Origin: Cryptomeria japonica
Lineage: Eukaryota > Streptophyta > Pinopsida > Cupressales > Cupressaceae
NCBI RefSeq assembly: GCF_030272615.1
Contig: NC_081410.1
Coordinates: 138,050,849 to 138,112,848, forward strand
Length of the DNA stretch: 62,000 nt
Reading direction: 5' to 3'
Shown here: piece after piece, positions 45,564 to 57,650 of the stretch
Layout of the letters: each line of letters begins with the position of its first letter
Numbering within the stretch: the stretch's first letter is position 1
Position numbers and translations under genes: made by a program
Notes under the pieces: generated by a model
What the model was told of the DNA's origin: nothing
Seen by the model: the letters and a program-made list of their open reading frames with translations, nothing else
Database searches by the model: none

Positions 45564-48500
45564 GTGTTCTATGCTTTAAAGGAAGATGAACCGGAACTGG
45601 CTATCATGAATGAAGAAAAGGCCCTGGCAGAAAAAGTTGAAGATAAGGATGAATGGGTAATTGATAGTGGATGCTCACATCATATGACTGGTGATAAAGG
45701 ATATTTTTTGTCCTTGCAAGAATACAATGGTGGTCAAGTTAGATTTGGAGATGACAAAGCATGTATGATCAACGGTAGAGGTATTATTTCTTTGGATGTC
45801 AAGAATAACACTGATAATGTCTATTATGTAGAAGGTTTAAAGCATAATCTTTTGAGTGTTGGTCAATTTGTGGACAAGGGTTTCCAACTTCAGTTTAAAG
45901 ATAGAAAATGCAAAATCATTAACAAGACTGGTTTGGAGATTGCAACCGGTACTCAGACTGGATGTAATATCTTTCACTTGAACACTAGTAATAAGACATT
46001 TTGGATTGCTCATATTGATGAGGGTTGGTTATGGCATAAGAGGTTGTGTCATGTTAATTTGATTGTATTGTTAAGATTAGTTCAACTAAGGCAAATAGAG
46101 GTATACCTAATATTATGAAGCCTCATAATCCGGTGTGTAAGGAATGTCAAATGGGAAAGCAAGTTAGAACTTCTTTTAAGAGCATACATGATAATTCTAA
46201 TGATGTACTTGATTTGATTCACACTGACTTATGTGGTCTAGCAAGGACTAGAAGCTTTCAAGGTGATAGGTATTTCATGTTGATTATTGCTGACTATTCT
46301 AGAATGATGTGGGTGACTTTTCTTAGGGAGAAGTCTGAAGCCTTTGAGAAATTCAAGATCTTTAAAGCAAAAGTTGAAACAAAAACTGGATTGAAAATCA
46401 AAGGTCTAAGATCAAATCATGGCAGTGAGTTTACTTCTCATGAATTTAACAGTTACAATGACACAAATGGTATTAGGAGGCAATTATTTGCACCTAGGAC
46501 TCCTCAATGGAATGGACTAGTGGAAAGACAAAAAAGAACTATTTTGGATGCAACAAGATCTATGATGATGGAAGCCAAATTGCCTCATATCTACTGGAGA
46601 GAAGCGATGAGTACAACAGTCTACACATTCAACAAAGTTCACATCAAAGGTAAAACTAGTAAGACTCCTTATGAATTATGGTTTGGACATACACCTACTG
46701 TTAAATATTTTAGAATTTTTGGAAGTAAATGCTATATCAAAAGAGATGATTCAGTTGGAAATTTTGATTCTAGATGTGATGAAGGGATACTTCTTGGTTA
46801 TTCAATTCAAAGAAAAGCATATAGATGTTAAAACAAAAGATTGCAGAAAATTGTGGAAAGTGCTAATGTGAAAGTGGATGAGCAGTATAGAAATCATTCT
46901 ATATCATATGACAGGGAACCAATGGTAGAAATGATCGTAACTGAACCGACAATGCCTCAACCAGTATAGGAAACTGAGACAGTTACACCGGCCCAATCAG
47001 AAAATTCAACTATGACTGATAATCAGAGCAGTGAACCTGAAGTTCAGAAGACACCGAGGTATGTAAGATTAAATCATTTTGAAGATCAAATCATTGGAGA
47101 TAGAAACAAGGGAGTTATGACAAGAAGAAGATTGGCAAATGAAGAGGTATGTCTTATTTATCAAGTTGAACCGGAAACTGTTATTGAATCTTGTAAGGAT
47201 AAACATTGGTTAAAGGCTATGGAAGATCAATTAGATCAGATAGAGAAGAATGAAACTTGGACTTTAGTTCCCCGGCCTAAAACTAAGAATGTTATTGGAA
47301 CTAAATGGGTTTTTAGGAATAAATTGAATGAGGATGGTCAAGTTGTAAGAAACAAGGCTATATTGGTTTGTAAAGGATATTGTCAAATGGAAGGAATTGA
47401 TTATGGTGAGACATTTGCACCTGTAGCTAGAATTGAAGCTATTAGACTATTTCTTTCCTATGCAACTTATAAGAACTATAAGGTTTATCAAATGGATGTT
47501 AAATGTGCATTTTTGAATGGTGAGCTTGAGGAAGAAGTATACATTGAGCAACCTGATGGATTTTCACTGACAGATGATAAAGATATGGTTTACAGATTGA
47601 AGAAAGCTTTATATGAATTGAAACAAGCTCCTAGAGTTTGGTATGCAAGGTTGGATAAATATCTTTTCAAGCTTGGTTTTACTAAAGGTAGTGCTAATAG
47701 TAATTTATGTTATAAGATCACTAATGATGATATTCTGATTATTGAAGTATTTGTTGATGATATCATTTTTGGAGGAGAAGATAAATTGTGCATGGAATTT
47801 GCTAACAATATGCAGAATGAATTTGAAATGTCCATGATTGGTGAGATGAGATTTTTATTAGGTTTGCAAATTACTCAAACTGACAAAGACATTTTTATCT
47901 GTCAAACAAAGTATCTAAAGGAATTGTTGAAGAAGTTTGGTATGGATAATTCCAAACTGGTAAGTACTCCTATGGTGACAAGTGAGATATTATCTATCAA
48001 GGATACTTCTACACCGATAAATCCGACAAGGTATAAGTCTATGATTGGTGGTCTGTTATATTTAACTTAGACTAGACCGGATATTATGAATGCAGTAAGT
48101 ATTGTTTCAAGATATCAAAGTAATCCTAAAGAAAATCATGAATGTGCAGTAAAGAGGATATTCTGGTATTTGCAAGGAACAACAAAATATGTTTTATGGT
48201 ATTCTAAAAATGATGATTTCAGTTTATGTGCATATACTGACTCAAATTGGATAAGAGATACTGATGACAGGAAGAGAACTTCTGGTGGAGCTTTCTTTCT
48301 TGGAAAGAAACTGGTTTCATGGCTCAACAAAAAAAAATCATGCATTTCTTTATCTATTGTAGAAGCTAAATTTGTTGCAGCAACAACTAATTGCACTCAA
48401 GTCTTGTGGATGAAGCAAGTGTTGAAGGATATCAGGGTAAATTGTAGTGACCAGTAGTTATCTACTATGATAACTCTGCAGCTATTGACATGTCTAAAAA

Positions 48501-48710
48501 TCTGGTATTTCACTCTAAAAATAAGCATATATCAATAAAGTATAACTTTCTGAAGGACAAGGTAGAAGGAAAGGAAGTCAAATTGGTTTCTGTGAACACT
48601 AAAGAACAGATTTTAGATATATTCACTAAATAGTTGTCTAAGGAATCATTTGAGTATTTGAGAGACAGGCTGGGGGTTTCTGCCCCTCTGGTAGAGACTT
48701 GATTGATGCA
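45564..48710 (+). pseudogene. copia-3 pol (protease, integrase, RT, RNase H)
   Basis: The protease has DSGCSHHMTGD, catalytic Asp codon at 45663. GAG-pre LWHKRLCHVN is near 46035, followed by a frameshift at about 46060-46115. The integrase has HTDLCG (Asp, about 46226), RSNHGSEF where the second catalytic Asp is Asn (about 46415), and the Glu in GLVERQKRT (about 46523). RT lies in the long open piece 47012-48070 with [36 protein letters not shown] and FVDD (47753). RNase H has YTDSNW and SIVEAKFVAATTNCTQVLWMKQ; its end is frameshifted after 48455. Stops lie at 46829, 46968 and 48068. It is the best-kept pol in the window but inactive. Confidence 0.93.
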
Positions 48711-49030
48711 ATTTGTCATCAGTCTGACATGCATTATTAGAGACATTATGCATTCTGGAACTGATGAATGGTGCTACTACTCAAGGGGAGTAGTCAGCTT
48801 TGAGATTCAGAGGTTTACATTATTTCTTTGATATTTTTGTCAGATTTATGTCATTGATGTCAAAGGGGGAGAGATATTGATGTGAAAAATTAAAAAAGGG
48901 AGTTGTATACATTAGGGGGAGAGTTACTGATATTGTTGGTTGTCTTCCACAGGGGGAGACTTGTTTGGCATTTCTTGGTACTTAGATGTTTTTCACATCT
49001 AGTGTTGCCATCAATGCCAAAGGGGGAGAT
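48711..49030 (+). other. copia-3 pre-LTR region with repeated polypurine tracts
   Basis: Non-coding. Contains caaggggagtag (48783), caaagggggagagat (48862), ttagggggagag (48912), cagggggaga (48950) and the LTR-adjacent aaagggggagat (49019-49030). Five such tracts support the Sirevirus assignment. Confidence 0.8.
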
Positions 49031-50267
49031 TGTTGGCATTATGGATTAATTGATTATGTTTTGCATTGGTGTTTTGTCATTGATGTCAACACTAGCTTTA
49101 TGGTTGGTTACCAGCAGATAGGTTTTGGTTACTGGTAGAAGATCTAGTGTTACCGGCAGAAGAGACTATCTGTTGGACACTTCTAGCATGTTTGGATCAG
49201 TGAAGTATGTTTGATTTCATGTGTCACATGTTCCTTGAGCATGTTTTGGTCAGTTGGTATTGACTTGGTAATCGGATGATATCATACACTCTTGTAAACC
49301 CTTACTGGCATTGGTTTAAGGCTCTATCAATAGAGCTTTCACTAAGGAATCTTGACAAGATGCATAAGTGGTGTTGGTGCGGCTTCTAGATGGATTTCAG
49401 GATGTTGAAGATGTTCTTTGATTATACTTCAACTTCTTGAAAACATTGTTTTGGCGTGGTGGACCTAGAATAGGTTTAGTACCTATCTAGGTTATGGATC
49501 AGTATCATGCTAAGGTGTTCTCTACATGTTACCAGGATGATTTATGGATTTGTTATTGTTGTTTTGGTCCTAAGCCGACATGGCATATCATTGTAATATG
49601 AATTTATGTAATGATCTTATTGTAATATATTTTAGGTGGCCGACCTAATTGGTTTAGGATTTAGGGTTGGTACAAAAAGATGTAAGATCTCATTGTAATA
49701 AGTGTTCGTGGTCGTGGAATGCAATATCATATGCGAAAGAGATTTGGTCGATCATAGGTGATCGAATTGGGATTAAGGAAGAGATCAAAAGCCTCTGGTA
49801 TTGAGCATAATCGGGACTATAATCAGGCATGGTAGATGCTATCTCTTGCAGTTCATTATTCTGGATTGTTGTCCATATATCTTGAGGTGGTTTTAACCTT
49901 TGTAGTCAGTGAGACTCTTTTGTAATGAGCAGTACACTCTAGGCAGTGTGTTTTCCTGCATGTGCAGGCCCCTCATTGTAACACAGACTTTTTGTAGAAG
50001 TATCATCTGACTGTGGGTAGGCTTCCCACCATGGTTTTTCCCTTTCCGAGTTTTCCACATACAAATCATGGTGTTATGTGGTATGGTTTCTTTGCATTGA
50101 TTATCTATTTAATTGTTAAGTTGCATTGTTTACTAGTATCTGTTTCTTCTTTACCGGTACTTAATCTGGTTAAAGGTTATTAAGTGGATTAAATGTTATA
50201 ATCTGTTAACAATTGATTCACACCCCCCCCCCCTTACTCCTCTAAGTTGTTCAAGGGTATCCTAAGA
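49031..50267 (+). repeat. 3' LTR of copia-3
   Basis: Begins TGTTGGCATTATGG after the polypurine tract and ends ...tatcctaaga (terminal CA changed to GA), about 1,237 bp. Confidence 0.9.
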
Positions 50268-51516
50268 TGAATATCCATGTTGCAAGAGCATTAGAGGAGG
50301 GTTTTGATTAAATATGTCATATTTTATGCAACCTTTCTTTGTTCTTGTTATTATTTTCCTCTACACTAATCTTATTTTTTTTGTCCCTTATTTCATCATG
50401 TGTTCCAAATATCTCTATAGTAGGTTCTCTTAATTTGTTGAACATAATATTAGCATAACCAATTATTTCCTATTCTGAGATCTCAGAGGGCAGTCATGGA
50501 ACCCAAACAATCCTTGGTTATACAACCTCCATATAGCAATAGTCTTTGTCCACTAAATATGTAATTTGACTTTCATAATTTGTTATCATACTTGAGAGGA
50601 TTATATATCTTTCTTGCATTTCACCTTGTAGGGTTTTGAAAAATCCCTAATACATTTGGCTATAGTTATTTTCAATCTGAAAACCTCTCATGAGATTCCT
50701 AATTTGGGTGACAATTACAAAGGACTTTTCCAAGATTTTATCCTTAAAGTTAGGAAATTCATTCAAAAAGAAGAATGCAAGACAAATGATCAAGGTTACA
50801 AATTTGAAGTTGTATCTGGTCTCTTTGGTTATATTCAGGTTTTCAAGTAGTCACTCCCTTAGCAAATCACATAAGTCAAAGCTCGCCCCTTTTTTAACCA
50901 TTTGGTACACAATGTGGATTGTGGTATGAGTTGTTGAACCTTCTCTATTTGTGAAGTAAATTTTGTACACAATGCACATAGAGACACACCAAACCCTTGG
51001 GTCATTAATGTCATTTACACTCGAGGTCTTTTTGTCAAACTTGGCCCTATTCAATTTTTCAACTTCATCATTCTTAATGGCTTTCATCATCGAGATAGGT
51101 CTGGTGGAGCACAAACTAGTAATGGCCCTAAATGCATCCTTGGTGATCCTATAAGACTTATCTAAATAAATGAACTCATCATGAATTCAGCTCGAGACAA
51201 TTCTTACCCATTCATGGTTTTTGCAAACATTAGGGAAATCCTACCACACATCTATTCCTTTTAGCTGCCAAATTTACATATTCTAGTTTGTACAAGCCAA
51301 GGTCATCCATGAGTTCATATCAAACTACTTCAAACTTTTTATGATCAATTTCATTTAGGGTAGAATGAATGTAGGCCCTCACATCCTCTATATAAAGCAC
51401 AAACATAGGAATGAAGATAATGCTCCATCTTTATCATTTTTCATGGATTTAAACAAAAATTTCTTATGCTTCAATAGAGTTCTTTTAGCAACATCAGTGA
51501 CTTGTGTAGTTGCCAT
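50268..51516 (-). pseudogene. ORF2 copy 3, N-terminal fragment
   Basis: Starts MATTQVTDVAKRTL at 51516, the same position as the starts of the other two copies. Broken frames carry EDVRAYIHSTLNE-like sequence (about 51390), IHDEFIYLDKSYRITKDAF (about 51180), VNDINDPRVWCVSMCIVYKI (about 51010) and GASFDLCDLLRE (about 50890). Further on come LVDKDYCYMEVV and KLREPTIEIFGTHDEI (about 50430), matching ALREPSEGIFGNIETI of NA-2. It is the oldest, most diverged copy. It ends at the copia-3 insertion and continues at 43459. Confidence 0.65.
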
Positions 51517-51945
51517 GATGAATTATTACAGTATTTAGAAATAAGGGTTTCAAGATAGTTGTAAAATATCTCTGTAAATTATCACTAGGGTTTCACCTTT
51601 TGCACTTGAAATGCTTGGATGCCTTCTTCTCTTCTTGGCTCTTAGCCTCAAAATTTTGCATTCAAATGAGATCAATTTGAGTGAATAAAGAATTAATATA
51701 ATTTAATTTTCCCTAACCTTTTTGTCATAAATGTATATGTCTAGGTGGTTTGCAATTAAACAACTCTATGACCTTTCACATCATGAATTCATTCAACTAC
51801 TTTGAGCTAACTACTTATTCTAAGTCATCATACATTCACTCCAAAGGAGATGTCATGAATCAACTTGTATGTTTTTGGCATTAGTATTTCCCTTGATTGT
51901 GATTCCTATGGGTGTATTTATCACATATGATACCAAGTGGAAAAA
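51517..51945. other. Upstream segment of ORF2 copy 3, no gag seen
   Basis: AT-rich leader-like sequence. No CCHC knuckle or coiled coil is visible, unlike NA-1 and NA-2. A reversed gatacca (51930) resembles a worn PBS core, but only eight bases match. Confidence 0.4.
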
Positions 51946-52942
51946 TGTTAGGATTAAGTTGTCATCTACCTTGTAAATCCTATTACATAGTTCCAAAATC
52001 CTTGTAAAGTGTTCTATGGTACTTAGAGTGTATTGGGAAAATATATTTGTAATATTTATTCTCAATATTTCTTGTAATACATAAATAAGGGGTGATGGGT
52101 TCCACTAGCAATGGTAAAGGTGGGTTGTAAAAAAAATCATGTAATAATATTCTCTCCATATGTGGATGCCTAAAATGGGATAATTAATGACTTAGGAAGT
52201 GTACAAATGAGTGAAATTTGGGCTTCTACAAGTGGGTGCTTGGAAGAGGCAATAGGTGTCTTTTGGTATTCTATCGTTTACTACTTTTAATGTAATGTTT
52301 ATCTTGCAAGTTTGGGTGCCCAATTTGGAGGGAAAGTATTGGAGCCAAAAGTAGTGTCCTTTCAAATTTCATGGAGTAAATTCAATGGTTGTGGTCGTTT
52401 ATCATGAAGAGCCTTTTTGGACACTTTTATTGATTGTTTTAAAGCTATTTTCATTTTATAATTTCAACTCTTTGGATGTAGAATGTATGAAATGAAGAAC
52501 AACTGAATGTAGAGTTAATTTGTAGGAACAAGGATAGCTAGGAGGCATAAGGAGTTTGTTCACATGCATATAAGTGATAATATGTTAGAGGAAAAGAGGA
52601 GAATAAAATTGAATGTATTTTAATCACATTTATTGTTGATAATGCATACTTGACCTCTCTCTTGGGTAATTTTTTTCCTGCAAGGGTTTCTCCACATAAA
52701 TCTTGTGTTATTTGGTGTTCTTATGGTTTTAATTTGTGCCTTATCATTGTTATCTTATGGTGATAATAACCTTTATAATCATGGTTTTCCACATTAAGGA
52801 TACTTAATTTTTTTAATTTCATATTTAAGTTTTAGATTTTTATGTTGTGTTTTTCCAAGCCTTGTATCTCATTTTTTGATTGATTTATTGGATAGAGATT
52901 AATTTCCATAACCTTTGGATTGAACCTATTTATTTCCCAACA
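51946..52942 (+). repeat. LTR-like remnant or solo LTR, ~1.0 kb
   Basis: Starts TGTTAGGATTAAG, ends ...TTTCCCAACA. Internal cctgcaagggtttctccacataaatcttgtg matches the U5 region of the copia LTRs here in forward orientation. Similar to the reverse-oriented 34759-35767. Flanks aaaaa/ttaat do not match, so no target duplication is evident. Confidence 0.45.
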
Positions 52943-53649
52943 TTAATTTTCATTCAATAGAGACATGAGGGTTCATTTACATTTTTACACAAGTTAAGAA
53001 ATGTCTTAAAGAACCTATTAACATTAACCTCATCCATATTCTCTTTGTTTTCTCATGGATGGAGTCAAAATAATGGGCAAGAAAAATGTAAGGTCCTTGA
53101 AGTCAATTGGTGTTTATTTTAAGTGTTACTTGATGTGGCTCCACTAGATGTGTTGGTATGTGGCGATTGATCATGCTGCTAGGCTTAAATTTTGGTGACT
53201 TTTTTAGTCATGTTTTCCCACTATATCATTAGTGTTGATACGTGAGTGTGAGGGGTTTCTATGTTATGTATTATCATTGTGAATCCTGAACATTTATCAT
53301 TAGATCATAGATCTAATGGTGGATATTTTGTGTGCTTTTGTTTTCCCTAAAAGGCAACCCTACTTTATGAGGGCATTGTATTATGGCCAGATCATCATAT
53401 TGTAATTTACTCTTTGTTAGATAATAGAAAAGAAGTGGATGGTTCTTTCTCTGATGGATGTATCTCACATTGGATGAACCTCATTAAATCTTTGTTTTAT
53501 TGTGACTTGTTATTTTTGCCTCTATTTTCTACATTATATTTAATATTGTTTATTGGTTGAGTTTTCCTTTTAATCCTAACAAGATGCCTATGGAGTAATA
53601 TTTATCATTACTCATTTGTATTTGAGAGATGCAACATATTTTTCATGGC
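52943..53649. other. AT-rich segment, nothing recognised
   Basis: No coding similarity or repeat seen by eye. It may include the upstream, unrecognisable part of the gypsy fossil that follows. Confidence 0.4.
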
Positions 53650-55454
53650 CTAATAAATATGGTTTGATTCTAAATGTGACTCTAGATACGCTTTCCAAAC
53701 TACAAAAAAATATTGTCAAGGTCACCATGTGAAAAGCTTCTCAATCTAAGCGTTTGATCAACACTAATGATAATTTGTATCTTATTTTGAGAGTAAAAGT
53801 GGCTAAAAAAAGTGAAAAGATAATATGTTTGCATGTTCTACACACTGATGTCAAATATTTTAAGATAAGTAGGTTGTTGGGTAAAATTGTGAATTTTTTT
53901 ATGGAACCTAAAGGATTGCCCCAAAGAGGACTGTTAAACATTAGATTTAACTCACACTAAAGTGATTGTCATCTAATATTTGGATATTTAAAAAAAGTAT
54001 TCCTGATACACAAGATTTTATGGATCATTCTAAGAAACTTTTGGAGTAATGGGTGATAGGTCTTAGCACTTATCCTTATCATTCTCCAATTGTTGTAGTG
54101 TCAAAAGAGGATGGAACTTGATGTATGCGATTATAAAATAGGATTTTGAAAAAGATAAGAATCAAGAATAGGTATTGACTTACTTCATATAAATAATTTT
54201 TTGGATCACTTATAGCATACTAAGTACTTCACAACTCTAGACCTACTATTTGTATATCGCCACATAAAAATCAAACAATAGGTTAAATGGAAAATGACCT
54301 TCAAGAAAAGAAAAAGTCTCTTTAAGCATTTGGTTCTTTAGTCTATATTTTTTAATTCTACAAACACTTATACGCATATTATAAATGAGATATTGATGCA
54401 TCTTATTTATTCTTTTGTTAATGTTTACTTGGATGAGATATTTATTTTTGGTAGATCTTATGAGGAGACCTTATCTCCCTCATAAAGGGTGGTTGATATT
54501 CTAAGGGAGACCAAACTTTCATTGAATGTTAATTTGAATGTGAATGTGGTGAAACTTAATTGGTATACCATTATCACATTTTAGGATTTAGATAAATAAG
54601 GATATATCCCTCCAAAATAGAATCTATCATGAATTGGTCATATTTCACTATTATGTTTGAAATCACATTATCTTCAAATGTTAGTTTGTACACTACCTTT
54701 AGAAGTTTGTCAAAAACCTCTCATACATGAGGTTATGAGCAAGGGAATGAAATTTCACTAGAGAAATTAACATTGGTGTCTTTGAGGAGTCGAAACATAA
54801 AACAAACATGATACCAATTCTAGCAATATCTAATTTAAAAAATAATAATTGATATATGTATATATGTTAGGGATTATGTCATATGTGAGATGCTTTTACA
54901 AGAAGGTAGGCTTATTTATTATCATTGTAATTTGTTTAAATGTTTGGTGTTACATCACAATACCTATTACAAATATTTGTATGTCTTAGTCTTAGTGATT
55001 AATAAATTGGATTATCTCATGGGAAAAAAAATTTCGTCCATATCGATCACAAGTGTTTGCAATAATTACAAGCACAAACAAACTTGAAAAAATCAAGATA
55101 GTACAAGTAGATAAGATTCAGTTAAAGATTCTATCTAATGGTCAAATAAATGTGGAAACTATTCTCTAGAGTTAGGACACTTCTTTTATATTATGTATGT
55201 AGTTTATCATTGTTGGAGTATTTTTCATGACAAGTATATAATATAAGGATGACATTTATTTTAGAGGGTCATATTATAGCTTACAAAGAGGGAAGAGTGT
55301 GGGGTTTTATCCTCATCAAGACTACTACATTAAGGAATAGATTCTTTAAAAAATAAATATATTATGTGTACCAAAGTAATGAATGATTTTGTTAATGAGA
55401 GAAGCACACAAATCACATATTACATTATTCTTTTTATTATTATTAAATTAATAA
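53650..55454 (+). pseudogene. Fossil Ty3/gypsy pol, left part (RT and RNase H)
   Basis: Frame-hopping translation on the plus strand shows the gypsy RT start (STYPYHSPIVVVSKEDGT, about 54065), then FTTLDL-like and YLDE-like words, TKLSLNVN (about 54505) and RIYPSKIESIMNW (about 54598). RNase H follows with LLQEGRLIYYH and HNTYYKYLYVLVLVINKLDYLMG (54890-55025). Numerous stops and indels show it is very old. It resumes at 56635 after a solo LTR. Confidence 0.65.
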
Positions 55455-55459
55455 GTAAC

Positions 55460-56629
55460 TGCAGCATCCTAAATTGTACTCCCTTACAATTTAGTCCATA
55501 TTTTGGGTCCCCATCTTAGTGTTCATCTCCCAATGCTTAATTAAGACCTGATTATGCTTACATAATATATATATGGCATCATTTTCATTTCACACACTGC
55601 ATGGCCCCTTGGTCTGGTCCCAAAATAGGGTAGGACCAAGGCATGGTGCTCTGGTCCTCACTGGGACCACGGCGCCATGCTTTGGTCCTCCTTAATTGGG
55701 CCCTATTTTGAATCCCTCTTGCATTATCAAATTTGAGTGGGAAATATCTCTTTGTGTCAACCTATGTTGGGAAATTAGTATGATTTTCGATGGGAAAGTA
55801 TATAGGGAGGCTTTCCCCTCTCATTTGCATATATAGGATACACGAAATAAGGGCTCGAAATTATAATCATCAAGCATTCAAGCATTCATCATTAAGCATC
55901 TCTAGAGGTCTTCAAGGTTGCATTCTTCATTCATTAATTCTGGAGCATCATTACATCTTTCATTTGTAAGCATGTGTGTGTGATTAGGGTTTTGTAATGT
56001 GCATGCCATTTCATACAATATATGTGATTACATTCAAGAAGCAAAGTATCATTATCAATCATTGTAGATCTATGGTATATTCTTCCATCATTTATTTCAG
56101 TATTTGCAATATTTCAATCAAGGTTAATTCCTAAATCGGGGTTTGAATTAGGCAAGCCCCTATTCCTAACCTATTTCCCTCTCTTTCTAGGTGCAGGAAA
56201 TAGATACGAAGTTGTGATCTTCAAAATAAGCATTATTCACATAGACAAATCAACCCCTTTTGGTGTGTGAAAAGTTAGGGGGACCAGAGCGATGGGCATT
56301 CCAATCTTGACATTTTTGGATCTTTTTCGAGGATTGGATCTGAATCTGCTTATAATCCTCAGATCCAGGTCTGTATCTCAGTCCCGAATCTGGAGCTCAT
56401 TGTTTATGTGTTTTTATCTTCACATTCAACACTTTACCCTAATTTCATAAAGTCAACTCAAAAAAGAGGGTAAACAAATCAACTCCCTTGAAATCCAATT
56501 AGTTTATAGTCATTATATTTTTGGTTTGTGATTGAATCTATTAGATCTCATCCCTCTTTTGAATGTAATGGTAAATTAGTGATTTTCATTCCCTCTAATA
56601 GTGCAAACCCTAATTTTACACCCATTATA
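55460..56629. mobile_element. Solo LTR inserted in the gypsy fossil
   Basis: Starts TGCAGCATCC and ends ...CACCCATTATA, flanked by perfect gtaac (55455-55459 and 56630-56634). It contains TATATAGG at 55830 and a long pyrimidine-bordered leader, as in plant gypsy LTRs. The gypsy integrase resumes right after it. The end would be expected as CA and reads TA, consistent with C-to-T decay. Family not identified. Confidence 0.55.
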
Positions 56630-56634
56630 GTAAC

Positions 56635-57650
56635 CTACAATGGTATGTATATCACATTGACCATACTTATGAATTGATGTTGTAAATTTCATTTTGCCAT
56701 GATTATGAGTCCCTGTGATAGTTTATCAATAGACTTTCTTATAGGCATTCCAAGAACCAAGTATAAAATTTTATTTTTTTTGGTTGTGAACTATTTTAGC
56801 ATAATGTATGCTAATAAATTGTCGAAATACTCTAGAACTATTATTGTGAATTATAGAGATTCTTCTTGAGAAAATTTTACTAAATGTGGGAGAGAATGAG
56901 CATAGATCTAAAATACTCTACCACATTACTCAGATGGGAAAACTAAGGTGATAAATACAACATTGATGTGGCTACTAGGGGGAAAAATTTAGTAACATTC
57001 TAGAAGATTTTGGATGATCTTTTATTATCATATAACATTCATATAATGTAATTCTATATGTTCTCTGACCAATCTTTCTTCAATTGATGAATGCTTTAGT
57101 TTTATGTCATATATCCCTCTTGATGTGTGTTTGGGATAGTAAAGTAAGAGATTTGAAAAAGAGAACTCATAGGTTAAGAAGGATAATAATTCTTTTGATA
57201 ATATAAGGGAGACACACCTCCAAGTTCAATAAAGGTTCAATGAGCCTCATCTAATGATAAACATGGTAAAAATCCACGGAGGGGAACATATGTTACATGG
57301 TGATAAAGTGTTTTATTACTTGGGAAAGGATAGAATTAACAAAGGCCTTCATAGAAGCTATCTACATTAAGGAATTATCCATTTGAGATCATATAATAGG
57401 TAGGAAAATAACTTCCATTTAGATTTGTTCAAGAGTAGATGAAGAACTTTTTAGTTATAAATTTTGATAAGTTGTATTTATTTAAGCCATCTACATTAGA
57501 TGAAGATAAAGAGGAATTTATTTTTCCATCATTGGATTTAAATTTTCACTTGAAGAGATGGAAGAGCTATAAAATAACTTCATTATTGACAAGAAAATGA
57601 TGTTGATTAGGCATGGTGAGTAGGATTTATGGTTTATCAAAATGAACATG
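56635..57650 (+). pseudogene. Fossil Ty3/gypsy pol, right part (integrase)
   Basis: Across shifted frames: a core like CDSLSIDFLIGIPRT (about 56715) with the first catalytic Asp, and LPHYSDGKTKVINTTL (about 56920) matching the HPQTDGQTERVN region. C-terminal words follow: GDKVFYYLGKDRINKGLH (about 57305), LDEDKEEFIFPSLDL (about 57495) and an RHGE-then-DLWF block (about 57610) like the end of several plant gypsy integrases. Badly decayed. Confidence 0.55.

Larger units (their letters stand above)
43460..50267 (+). mobile_element. Copia-3: Ty1/copia LTR retrotransposon (Sirevirus-like)
   Basis: The same lineage as copia-1 but better preserved. It has both LTRs, PBS, gag, pol and polypurine tract on the plus strand. 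The 5' LTR lacks about its first 250 bp compared with the 3' LTR, so no target duplication can be seen and the left junction is a deletion or recombination scar. The integrase-to-RT linker [19 protein letters not shown] is typical of Sirevirus-like copia. It lies within the minus-strand ORF2 copy 3. Confidence 0.92.
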
